Shown in pieces: positions 28,560-38,269 of a stretch of 63,704 nt of DNA; the stretch's first letter is position 1; each line of letters opens with the position of its first letter. The translations under genes and the position numbers were made by a program. The notes beneath the pieces were generated by a model. That model was not told where the DNA came from and made no database searches. It saw only the letters and a program-made list of their open reading frames with translations. Origin of the DNA: Diphasiastrum complanatum (Eukaryota > Streptophyta > Lycopodiopsida > Lycopodiales > Lycopodiaceae); NCBI GenBank assembly GCA_029204225.1, contig CM055106.1:2870146-2933849 (forward strand), read 5' to 3'.

Positions 28560-29108
28560 AATAAGTCCCAGGAGTGGTTCATCAGTCGATTCCTCCCAGA
28601 AGATCAAGCCGAGTGCGCACACAGCCCACAAGGTATACTCATGAGTCTACATGTCTCTTGATATCGGAATCGACAACAATCGAAGAGGTACAACCAAACT
28701 CTACCAGAGCTTGGTTTCAGCACATTCCTCCTCGAACAAGGTTTCCAACCAAGCACTACTGATTGCAATGTCTATTCCAAGTTAGTGCAGCAATCCTTCA
28801 TTATCATCACCTTATGCGTGGATGATACGTTGCTTTTCAACAATAATACCAATTTGGTCAAGAATTCTAGGCAGATGCTGTTTTCTGAGTTCGACATGAC
28901 TGATCTGGGTGAAGCTCACTTCTATCTAGGCATTCAGATCCACAGAGACAGAGTGAGACGACTGATCTATATCACTCAACAAAGGTATCTTCACAATGTT
29001 CTTGATAGATACAATCTAATGAACTGTAAGTTAGCTCACTCATCGATGGATCCAGGCCTACGTTTACCAAATGACCAATGTCCCTAGACCAAGCAGGAAG
29101 AGGAGCAG
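28560..29108 (+). pseudogene. Copia C3 reverse transcriptase, internally deleted
   Basis: After a basic linker (PPRRSSRVRTQPTRYTHES) the fingers and first half of the palm are missing. The frame resumes at ~28750 with DCNVYSKL and then FIIITLCVDDTLLFNN, the catalytic box (Tyr to Cys before VDD), SEFDMTDLGEAHFYLGIQI and ITQQRYLHNVLDRY. The deletion of roughly 0.7 kb lies near 28720-28750. Confidence 0.8.
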
Positions 29109-29806
29109 ATGAGAGAGTATCCTTATCGATTGATACTTGGATCTCTCATGTGCGCAATGGTCTGTACAAGACCTGACATCTCTTTTGTAGTAGTAAGCTC
29201 ACTAAGCCAATATATGGCTACTCATGGCATTACCCATTGGAAGGTTCTCATAAGAATCATGAGGTATATTCGAGCTACCATGGACCAGTGCATCTGCTAT
29301 GGAGAAGTCAGCAACGACAATCTTTATCAGCTCGGTGGATATTCTGATGGAAGTTGGGGAGGAGATGTAGACAATCGTAAGTCCACATCTAGATTTACAT
29401 TCTTCTTCAACGATGGTCCTATCTCATGGAACATTCCTCTATTGCTCTTTCTTTTATAGAAGCAGAATACATTGCTGCTTCTCAATCCATTAAAAAAACG
29501 TTTTGGTTGAGAAATTTACTGTCAGACATTAGTTTGTATCAATACAGCCCTACAATTATATAATGTGATAATCAGAGTGCTATTGCCTTATCGGCCAACC
29601 CTAGATTTCACTCTAGGAGTAAGCACATTGAAATCCGATATCACTACATCAGGGGCAAGGTTCCCAACAAGCAGGTAAGTTTAACGTACTGTAGAACGCA
29701 TGACATGGTTGCAGATATATTCACAAAGGCATTAAGTGTTAATGCACACAACAAGTTTTGTGCATTGCTTAGTCTGGAGATCAAGGCATTTATGGATCCA
29801 GATTAA
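29109..29806 (+). pseudogene. Copia C3 RNase H
   Basis: Frame with YPYRLILGSLMCAMVCTRPD, THWKVLIRIMRYIRATMD, GYSDGSWGGDVDNRKSTS, then after a frameshift near 29440 IEAEYIAASQSIKKTFWLR, NPRFHSRSKHIEIRYHYI and DMVADIFTKALS. The usual Asp in YSDADW is replaced by Gly-Ser. Leads directly into the PPT. Confidence 0.85.
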
Positions 29807-29829
29807 GGGGGGGGGGGGGGGGGGGGGGG
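29807..29829 (+). other. Polypurine tract expanded to 23 consecutive G
   Basis: Directly after GGATCCAGATTAA, where copia elements carry a short G-rich PPT, there are 23 G followed by TGTGTTGGG, the LTR start. The length may be real slippage or a sequencing/assembly effect. Confidence 0.8.
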
Positions 29830-29831
29830 TG

Positions 29832-31074
29832 TGTTGGGTTTATCTCCTCTACTCTCCTAAATCCTATGTTAATCTGCGTCCATTCATGCTGTTGTATTTT
29901 ACTTGTGTTGTCGCACAGTCTGCATATTTATATGTGAAATAAGACAGGCGAAAAATGCGACTGTCTGCATAAATACAAGTAAATTTCCACAGGCGAAAAA
30001 GGTGACACCGTGTTTTCACACGTAATTTATGACAGGCGAAAAAGACAACACTGCCCTACAAATGCCAAAGGTGTCCTACAAATGCCAAAGGTGCCCTAAT
30101 AGAAAAGCGAAGGTACCCTGTAAATCAATTTTTAAGGCATTTGTCAGAGTGTCCATTTTTCGCATTTTCATCAATGTTAATTTTAGCGAAGGCTGACGTC
30201 GCGGCCTCCTCACGCTCATCCCATGCACTGTGCAATCAGATTTGACAATGACAGCAGCCACCCACGATCTCCCACAGACAGCACAACTACTTCTGTACTT
30301 TCTTCATCTGCACACATGTAGAAATTATGTATATATATATTGTGAATACCATTTGCGTACTCACAACAACAAAAGGCATCAGAATGACATCATAATAGAA
30401 GAGGGAGAACGAAACATCACTGATAATCAAAGATAGACATCGTAGATGCTTTCGTGCATTGATTCTTTTCTTCCAGATGTTTTGTCAATAATAGGTTTAT
30501 CACCTTTACAGATTGTGTGATTAGCTTTGTGAAGCACGTGGTTACGTCCGTTATTGTTCACCTACATTATTGACCTGTATATTTTGTTATACTTAATCTG
30601 ATTACAGCTCTATTTGTTCTGCGTTCAAATTTGTGTCAATATTGCAATGCTTTTCTACATTCTGCCTGGCTTTCTAATTACTTAATCTGGTTGTCTGCTC
30701 TTCGCGAATTATTATTAGTCTAGTTGTTCGCGACTTATATTTAGTCTTGCTTTTTGTGAGGGATTATTAGTCTAGTTCTTCACGAATAATTTGTGACTAA
30801 TAATTTGTCTAGTTGTTTACGAAAAATTATCTTTCTGATGCTTTTTGATGCTTAACGTTTGGCTACGTAATCAAATCGAATGTGATTTCTATCACTAATA
30901 TTTTGTTCGTGTCTAATAGGCATAGTCATGCTTGAGAAAAGAGTGAGATAACTTATTCCGCTGTGCACGAACAATTTTCGTTCAAGTTCGTTTCTTTTTC
31001 GAGTTTCAAGTTCGTTTTTTTTCATATTCGTTTTTTTTTTCGAGTTATCTTTCTTCACACCCCTCTTTCCAACA
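29832..31074 (+). mobile_element. 3' LTR of copia element C3, ~1.24 kb
   Basis: Starts TGTTGGG after the PPT and ends CCAACA, a 6-bp terminal inverted repeat typical of LTRs. Internally has repeats of GTCTGCATAxxTA and ACAGGCGAAAAA, resembling in style the 30-bp U3 repeats of the LTR at 19479. Its last ~400 bp match the 5' remnant at 26190-26573. Both are followed by AGATTTTTT, which is odd for a 5'/3' LTR pair, so the exact right edge is uncertain. Confidence 0.7.
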
Positions 31075-32012
31075 AGATTTTTTTCGTGTTTTTCTAGTCT
31101 GCAGAATCACAAGCATTTTTACAGTTCGCAGAAATACACAGAGTTCGACAACAGTGTCGAGTTTTTTGTTTATCTCTCTCTACAAAACTTGACAGTTTCG
31201 CCATTTAGCCACAGTCAACCGACATTGTGAAAAATACAAGTAAAAATTACAGTGTCGGCTTTTTCGTCTTTTTCGCTTTTCGGGTTTTCTCTCACTTTGG
31301 CTTTTTGTAAAATTCCAAATGCCCTAAAAGTCAAGGAAATGACTTTAGCGAAGGACTCGCGTTTTTTGCAATTTTTGCCTATGGCAATTCACATTCATTT
31401 CTGCAAAATGACAGTTATGTTCATTTATGCAGACAAACTGTTTATGGCAATTTTGTGGCCGCTTATCAGTAATCAATTTCTGAGAAGGAACCGGATGAAT
31501 GCCAGCGAGCTCCAGCCAACTGGCAATCGCATTTGATGACCTAACTACTTGGTATAAATCAGCTGTTCATACATCTCATTATCAACCAAAAAAACAAGTA
31601 ACATGTTGTAAATCGTGAAGGAGTTGAGTATTATTACACGACGCTTCCTACGCTCTTATCAAGCAGATCGTTCACAACCAGAAAGTATTGTAGTTAGCTC
31701 TCTATCAAGCTTTCAATCTTGAAATCTCTTGAGCATTCTAGCTCAATCTTTTAGAGATTTATTTTAGAGTCTACTGCTTATCAGCAGAGTCACTTATTTT
31801 AGACTTATTCTCAGTTACTCAGAGATAGCTTTAGAGTGTGCGGTTTCTATCTGCTATTGTCTTGCGCTCATTAGCATCTTAGCTTATTTTTTGGAATCAA
31901 TACTATTTCCTTATTGCGTTCAGTATGTGTCAGAATTTTTGCTGAACTGGATAAACAATGGATGAGGATTAAAATCGATTAGTCGATTAGTAAGAAGGAG
32001 AATAATCCAACA
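31075..32012. mobile_element. LTR-like non-coding sequence between C3 and inverted copia C4
   Basis: Starts with GTCTGCAGAATCACAAGC and AGTTCGCAGAAATACACAG, similar to U3 repeats of the LTR at 19479, then AT-rich R/U5-like DNA. It ends CCAACA at 32007-32012, which on the minus strand is TGTTGG right after a minus-strand PPT. It probably holds a plus-oriented LTR fragment plus the first bases of the C4 3' LTR. Boundaries not resolved. No coding domain. Confidence 0.45.
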
Positions 32013-32024
32013 CTCCCCCTTAAT
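32013..32024 (-). other. Polypurine tract of inverted copia C4
   Basis: CTCCCCCTTAAT on the plus strand reads ATTAAGGGGGAG on the minus strand, followed by TGTTGG. Same sequence context as the C3 PPT (GATTAAGGGG). Confidence 0.7.
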
Positions 32025-33345
32025 CTGAATCCTTGAATGCCTTGACCTTCAAACTTAGTTCAACACAAAAACTTCTATGTACTTCCAAGCTTAATGCTTT
32101 GGTAAAAATATCTGCTATCATATCTTATGTTCTACAGTACTGCAATCTGACCTCTTCATTGAAAACTTTGCTTCTGACATAGTGATAGTTATCGGCTCAT
32201 GAACAAGGTAGGTTGTAGACTCGTCGATATACCGGTTAGGTGGTCTGCTAGTTCTTGAAAATCTACTGGGTAAGCGAGGTTGATCACTTCCATCATACTG
32301 TAGTCACTGAACTGCGACATCATCTTCCTTTGATTTGCCGCTGGTAGGTTGTTCGAGGAGAGTAGAAGAGCTCGGGCCTTCAATGGGTATAGTCGACTAA
32401 GAAACTGGAAGGTTCAATATGTTAGGCGAAGCTGCCAGATCAGCTGGATGGGTTGTGCCTTTTTCCTTGAGGTCTTGAAACTGATCTTCAATGAAGATGA
32501 CATCCCAGCTAGTGAATATCTTTGACTTGATAGGATCGAACAACTTGTAGGCTTGATCTGAAGTAGTGTAGCTGATGAAAATACATTTGGTACTCTGCAA
32601 GTTGGAGCTTCTTCCTAAGATCACGAGGAATCTGCGCAAAAGCAGTACATCCAAAAACTTGTAAGTTTGATAGAGAAGGTTTGGTACCTGTCCAAACTTC
32701 GAATGGTGCTTTGCCTAAGAGACCTTTAGTAAGACATCTGTTCTGAATATAGGTTGTTGTTGATACAGCTTCAGCCCAGAAGGACTTCAGAAGTGTAGCA
32801 TGTGATAACATGCACTTTGTTGATTCGACTAAGGTTCTGTTCTTTTTCTCAGCAAGACCATTTGATTGAGGCAAATAGGAGGTAATGTATTGTTGCTCAA
32901 TGCCGTTGTTAAGGCAATACTCTTTGAATTTGATGGAGATATATTTTTCCTCGTTATCTGACCTCATTGCTTTAATTCTTTTGCCAGTTTGGTTCTCAGT
33001 ATGCTCTTTGAATTGTCTGAATTTGATGAAGGCCTCTGATTTTAGCTTAATGAAATAAACAGTTATTCTCCAGAAGAATTCGTCAATAAAAGTGATGAAA
33101 TACTTTGCATCTAACAATGAAAGAGTTTGCATAGGTCCACAAATATCCGAACGAACAACATCTAACAGATCTTTTGTTGCATGCCTATGGTTTGATCTAA
33201 AAGGACTCCTAGCCTACTTTACAAAGGTGCAACTATGACAGATAGGGAGGTCGACTCTACTAGTAGGATAGTCGAGATCAAAAACCATGGATTGTCTGGA
33301 CATATTCAAAACAGATGCATAATTCAAGTGTCCAGAGCGAATCCA
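32025..33345 (-). pseudogene. Copia C4: pre-integrase, integrase and RNase H end, RT deleted
   Basis: Minus strand from 33345: SGHLNYASVLNMS, DYPTSRVDLPICHSC, GPMQTLSLLDAKYFITFIDE, AMRSDNEEKYISIKFKEYC (Asp present, GG replaced by EE), LPQSNGLAEKKNRTLVEST (Glu present), NRCLTKGLLGKAPFEVWTG. In a shifted frame it continues STKCIFISYTTSDQAYKLFD. From ~32180 to 32030 the frame jumps to the RNase H tail (VRLQYCRT-stop-DMIADIFTKALS). RT and most of RNase H are gone. It is the same family as C3, in opposite orientation. Confidence 0.82.
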
Positions 33346-34260
33346 ACAAAATCAAGGTGGATGCAAGTAAATGACAATAAACACAACATATGTTGCAAGA
33401 CACTTTTCGTCGGGAGCTCCTCCAGTCCCTTTATTAAGAAAAATATAGATTTGAAAAAGAGCTTATCGATCTTAAAGAGCTCTCTGCCAATGCTCCATGT
33501 CTTGGGGTTGAAGCCCACATCGAGTATACGCAGGTAGTAAGCAACATTACGAAATTGATGGTTGAAGTAGCGACCCTGCCAAAAAGTAAAACCGTTTAAA
33601 CTGAAGATGTTGACAACACTGCATTGATGAGCTGCCCCGGAGAAGAGAATCATGAAGAATACCACAACTGGGGTTGGCTGAAGAGGGAGAACGAAGCCCT
33701 ATAGAGAGAGATGAAAGATGCCATTTATGCCAAGAACCTGGAAGCAACACTTGATACAACCGCGGACACGCAGAGAGCCACACGAACGAGGTCAACGAAA
33801 ACAAAAAAAATTGGTGAGGGATCGAATTTAAAGTTTTTTTTTTACAAAGTTCGAATTTGGATGCCTCTGAAATTTAATGTTGATTTGCAATGGCATGTGA
33901 ATTATTCTATTTTGCTAGGCATAATGGATTATACCTAAGCCGACTGGAAACGCCTTGGGAGAAACATGATTTTTTATTTCTTTGGCATAGACTCGACATT
34001 GAGCATAAGGGATACCTTTGTGTCGGGCAATTTTGCAAGGCAAATTTTTTGTTAAACCTTTTGATAGTGCAGAATTGTATATAGAATGTGTATTTTTGTA
34101 TGCTTTAAGTTATTTTAAGCAGAAGGAAATGGAATTTTTTTATTATCACGAAAGACAGATCGATTATTGGCATTATCGTTGCCAATTCGATCTTTATACG
34201 CCAAAAGAGAAATCAAATTTTGCTTTGTTCGAAAGGGAGAACCTGTAGCAAGATATTGAT
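33346..34260 (+). pseudogene. Unrecognised broken coding remnants
   Basis: Two protein-like stretches in shifted plus frames. About 33520-33815: YTQVVSNITKLMVEVATLPK, then WGWLKRENEAL and EMKDAIYAKNLEATLD, heptad-like and Thr/Arg-rich at the end. About 33885-34250: RLETPWEKHDFLFLWHRLDI, then after a shift FVKPFDSAELYIECVFLYAL and EFFYYHERQIDYWHYRCQF. Aromatic-rich, no stop for 77 codons at the end. I recognise neither. Position among retroelements suggests a 3' or gag-like ORF of a dead element. Confidence 0.35.
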
Positions 34261-34699
34261 GTCTCCTATCCAAAAATTGTGGAAGTTGTATGTCGACCAG
34301 GAGGACAATTATCACTTGCACTATGAAAATATAGCTTGTAACATCAGAGACAAAAGATCCATAAAGACCATAAAAACTTAGAATTTGCTTTGAACAGGAA
34401 CACAGATCATGCTACACATTAATACAGACAGAAAGCACTCTCCACACCAAGCTCACGTAGCAACTGTATTTCTCAAAACCAAAATACACTGTACATATAG
34501 TTCTTCACTATGGCAACCCATGCATGGCCCAGGTTGCCGTTGACGGGACATGTGTCTCATCGACTCACCTCGTGGCGAGGCCAACTGATCCTTATCCACT
34601 GATAGGACCCACAGTACAGTAACACAGTAGTTCTACTTTAATTCTAACTCTCTCCCTAAAAGTAGAATCTACTTTTTATACAGCCATATACATAGCATC
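34261..34699. other. No gene seen
   Basis: Mixed-composition non-coding DNA. It may contain part of the 3' LTR belonging to the minus-strand RNase H fragment at 34704-34915, but no LTR edge could be found. Confidence 0.45.
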
Positions 34700-34703
34700 A
34701 AAG

Positions 34704-34915
34704 TTAACAAACTTTAAGTACAGAAAGTTTTGATCTAAACTTATCAAGCTTTTCTCTAATGAGTAGCTTAGTGAAAATGTCAACTAGTTGCTCATTTGTA
34801 CTAGAATGAACAACATTAATTTCACGACTTAACAGTCTCTCACATATAAAGTGATACTGAATCTCGATGTGTTTGGTTCTTGCATGGAACACCGGATTTT
34901 TTGCCAGCTGAATAG
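34704..34915 (-). pseudogene. Copia RNase H C-terminal scrap (minus strand)
   Basis: The minus strand from ~34912 reads QLAKNPVFHARTKHIEIQYH, FICERLLSREINVVHSSTNE and DIFTKLLIREKLDKFR, an intact frame for the last ~70 residues of a copia RNase H, different from C3/C4. Upstream sequence is replaced at ~34916 by the flank of G2. Confidence 0.85.
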
Positions 34916-35060
34916 TTTTTCAAGGTTTCCCTATTGTTTCCAGATTTTAGAGGTGGTGGTCATCCGTATTTCAGCCCTTTCTAGCCATTTTTTCAGTCAT
35001 TTTCAGTGGGTTTCCGACTGATTATTACTACACGTTTTTCATTAGTGTTCATAGTCGTTT

Positions 35061-35640
35061 ATAGTTCGTTTGTCCCCTTCCGAGTCGTGTACGAGTCATA
35101 TTCATGTGCGAGTCATCTTCTGTGCGAGTACCCCACGGTTTCTAGCTCCACGAGTCCACGGTTGTGCGAATCATCTTCTGTGCGAGTGGTAAGTTACCCG
35201 TCCACGAGTCATTTTTTTTGCGAGTCATCTTCTATACGAGTCATCTGCGAGTACGAGTCATCTCCCACCCTTGCACGAGTCATCTGCGAGTCATCTTCTC
35301 GACGAGTCATCTGCGAGTCATTTTTTTTGCGAGTCATTTTCTATACGAGTCATCTGCGAGTACGAGTCATCTCCCACCCTTGCACGAGTCATCTGTGAGT
35401 CATCTTCTATACGAGTCATCTCCCACCCTTGCACGAGTCATCTGCGAGTCATTTTTTTTGTGAGTCATCTTCTATACGAGTCATCTGAGAGTACGATTCA
35501 TCTCCCACCCTTGCACTGAACACGCTTGTGCGAGTCGTAAATTTCTTGGAACGAGTCATTTTTTAGTCTGTGCGAGTCATTCCCCTGTCTCTGCGAGCCA
35601 TTCCCTGATTCTCGTCAGCCACAAGAGTACTCGAGGAGGT
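35061..35640 (+). repeat. GAGTCATC minisatellite in the 5' LTR/leader of gypsy element G2
   Basis: Same units as 10720-11165 (CGAGTCATCTGCGAGTACGAG, CATCTCCCACCCTTGCACGAG, CATTTTTTTTGCGAGTCAT) but more of them and in a different order. The tail from CACTGAACACGC to GAGGAGGTATA also matches G1. It ends in an A-run at 35643-35652 that is directly fused to RT. Confidence 0.87.
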
Positions 35641-35653
35641 ATAAAAAAAAAAC

Positions 35654-36295
35654 TACAAGGACATGAAGGGGGTAGATCCCTCGGTTGCCGTGCATAGAAT
35701 CCCATTAAAGACGAATGCTAAACCCCATGCCAGTAGACCTTATCATTGTAATCCGATCTACAGAGCACGCATCAAAGAAGAATTTCAAAGCCTCTTGGAG
35801 GCATGTTTCATCTACGAGGTAGAACATACAGATTGGGTATCACCTATCGCTGTGGTCCCAAAGAAGAACGGGAAGCTTCGTATCTGTGTCGACTATCGCA
35901 AATTAAACGCTTCCACAGAAAGAGACCATTTTCCAATCCCGTATGGTGAATCCATATCGGAAAACCTAGTTGGGGATGAAGTTTACTCCTTTGTGGATGG
36001 CTTCAGTGAATACAACTTAGTTGTTATCTCTGAAGAAGACCAACCCAAAACGACTTTTGCTACGGAATGGAGTATCTTTTGCTGGCGCATTATGCCCTTT
36101 GGATTGTGTAATGCGCCATGTACCTTCCAACGTGTCATGCAAGCATCATTTTATGATCTCATTGGTGACAACCTTGAGATCTATCTTGATGACCTTGGGG
36201 TGCACTCAGAAGAATCCACGCACCTGGCCGTACTCGAATGTATTTTCATACAATGCCAGAGGTATGGTATTTTTCTTAATCCTGAAAAATTTTAG
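35654..36295 (+). pseudogene. Ty3/gypsy G2 reverse transcriptase, gag/protease deleted
   Basis: Starts YKDMKGVDPSVAVHRIPLK, right after the leader A-run; the gag, protease and linker present in G1 (about 11190-14557) are missing. Contains RPYHCNPIYRARIKEEF, FIYEVEHTDWVSPIAVVPKK, NGKLRICVDYRKLNAS, SFVDGFSEYN, PFGLCNAPCTFQRVM and EIYLDDLGVHS with the catalytic Asp pair. Ends at TAG 36293-36295, but the same frame continues (GVVLGHIVSCNGIATDPEK). Confidence 0.87.
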
Positions 36296-37108
36296 ATATG
36301 GGTCACTTACGGCGTCGTACTTGGTCACATTGTATCGTGTAATGGGATTGCCACCGACCCAGAGAAGATCAAAGTCATCATTGAGAGGCCAGAACCTAAA
36401 ACGGTCCGAGACGCTTATTGTTTTATGGGTCATGCTAATCATATTCGCGATTTTGCTAGTAAAGCACGATGGATATACAAAGTGACCGTAAATCCTAAGT
36501 GGACGGATGAACAAAGAAAGGCCTTCCAAGAACTCAAACACGCCTTGACAACTGCTCCTATCTTGCGAGCTCCAGATTACACGAAGGAGTTTCACGTGCA
36601 CACTGATGCATCGAAGTTTGCCATTGGTGCAGTGCTAACTCAACCTGGAGAGTACAAGAAGGACTATCCAATTCGTTTCCTTAGTAGGCAATTAACATCT
36701 GCGGAGATGAACTACACCACAACCGAGAGGGAAGCATTAGCGATGATTTATGCCATCCAGAAGTTTCGACATTTTCTTCTAGGTAAACCCTTTGTATTTT
36801 TCACAGATCGTTGGTTGCTATTACTACAAGAATTCAAATTTCGTATTGTTGTGCGCAAAGGATCGCAACATTTTGTCGCTGATCATCTATCCAGAATACC
36901 GAGTGATGAGAAACCAACGGAGGACATCAATGATGACCTACCCGATGCAATACTTTTTCAAGTTGACAGTACCCCCATGTGGGCCAAAGACATCACAGAG
37001 TTCTTAACGACGGGGGTGCTAGGTCCGACGTTGTCAAAACCTGCCCAACGCGCACTTATCTACAAGGTTGCATCCTATACACTTATAGCGGGGCAACTTT
37101 ATAGTTAG
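36296..37108 (+). pseudogene. Ty3/gypsy G2 RT thumb, RNase H and integrase N-terminal end
   Basis: Same frame as the RT. GHANHIRDFASKARWIYKVT, then RNase H: HVHTDASKFAIGAVLTQPGE (first Asp), MNYTTTEREALAMIYAIQKF (Glu), KPFVFFTDRWLLLLQEFKF (Asp). Comparison with the minus-strand gypsy RNase H at 5902-6303 shows an in-frame loss of roughly 20 residues between FFTD and RWLLLLQEF. Then QHFVADHLSRIP and PAQRALIYKVASYTLIAGQL. A TAG at 37106-37108 marks a deletion junction that removes the integrase finger and most of the core. Confidence 0.85.
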
Positions 37109-37550
37109 TTGTTCACCCCATATTACCCAAGATGTAACAGGCAGGCTGAGTCCACAAATAAGGTCCTATGCGAAATCCTCACGAAGACGGTGGAAGCCAG
37201 TCGATCGGATTGGGAGTTCAAGTTACATGCTTCTTTATGGGTGTATCGAACAACACCCAAAAAGGCCATTGGCATGACGCCATTCCAGCTCACGTATGGA
37301 CAAGAGGCCGTGATGCCTGTAGAATTCTATGTCCCATCTTTACGGGTAGCCTACGATTTGAAACTAGACGAAAGTCAGATCCTTGCCCATAGGCTATTCC
37401 ACCTCCATAAGCTTTGCGAAACAAGAGTCATTAGTGTGCACGCACAACAAGTGCACAAAAGACGTCAACAAGATTGGCATGACCGCCATATTAAGTTGAA
37501 GGAATTTAAAGAAGGAGATAGAATCCTTCTCTATCAAACGAAAGTACAGG
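37109..37550 (+). pseudogene. Ty3/gypsy G2 integrase, end of core and C-terminal part
   Basis: In the same frame: TPYYPRCNRQAEST (catalytic Glu kept), ASRSDWEFKLHASLWVYRTT, GMTPFQLTYGQEAVMPVEFY, RRQQDWHDRHIKLKEFKEGD, RILLYQTKVQ. Unlike G1 there are no stops here. The first two catalytic Asp residues lie in the ~0.5-kb segment deleted at 37108. Confidence 0.85.
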
Positions 37551-37999
37551 GGTTTCCGAATGAAGGAGAGCCTATGCACGGCAGAGGGCAATCTTTTGAT
37601 AGGAATTACTTGACGCATCTCTGTACGGAAGACGGTGACACCTCCATCTATAACAATGACGGTTACGCTATCAAACTCATCTCGGATCCAAGACTTGGGG
37701 CAACGGCGGACCTTCTTGTATTACTCACTGAGGTACAATCGTCAAGAATTGACAGGATTTTGAGCAGCACTTTATTCGCCCTATCATTTGGCTTGGAGGA
37801 ACCTGTTACCCGTCACTTCATGTGGGCAGAAAAGATAAGTATCAAATTATGTGCAGCGCTCAAGGCAAGAAAACCTCTCACAAAGTGCGGATATCTCCTG
37901 CATATGCTCGTAAGCAAACATTACTTGAGTGACTTCCCTAGCATTCTCGCTCGAGTGCAAGAGAACTATTTAAACGTGCCACATACCACCTCAACATGA
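37551..37999 (+). CDS. Unrecognised domain fused in frame to G2 integrase tail
   Basis: After LLYQTKVQ the protein leaves the integrase pattern (G1 continues GPYII...) and reads ~150 residues of unknown type: SFDRNYLTHLCTEDGDTS, YAIKLISDPRLGATADLLVL, SSTLFALSFGLEEPVTRHFM, KARKPLTKCGYLLHMLVSKH, YLSDFPSILARVQENYLNVP. Composition and regular hydrophobic spacing look like a folded helical domain. It ends TGA 37997-37999, but the same frame is open beyond the stop and leads into the 3' ORF. Likely the N-terminal part of an extra 3' ORF of this gypsy lineage, joined to integrase by deletion. Confidence 0.5.
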
Positions 38000-38269
38000 G
38001 CTCATCACCCCAAGAGGATAAAAGGGGGAGAGGCAAAGGCAACAAGCAAGCCAGCACCCAAATGGCGCCACATCACTAGCAGAAACACACCAGTGTCACT
38101 CACACAAGGCACGGAAGCAGAGTTAGAGTCACAGCGGTTAAAAGAGCATGCCCATAGCCAACACACAAAAGAACATTCAGATGGCCACACACAACGTACA
38201 GACTCATCCAGTAGCAGCAAATAGCACTTCTGCAAATCCAACAGCCAAGGGCATGGAAATATCAACGAA
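38000..38269 (+). pseudogene. In-frame continuation between two parts of the G2 3' ORF
   Basis: The frame of 37109-37999 continues without shift: HHPKRIKGGEAKATSKPAPK, NTPVSLTQGTEAELESQRLK, HSQHTKEHSDGHTQRTD, with one TAG at 38222-38224. Hydrophilic, Lys/Ser/His-rich linker. Confidence 0.55.

Noticed and set aside
33885-34250. Plastid-derived insertion suggested by AT-rich, aromatic codon content
   Set aside because: I could not tie it to any plastid gene, and the frameshifts and context are those of transposon decay; left as unrecognised.
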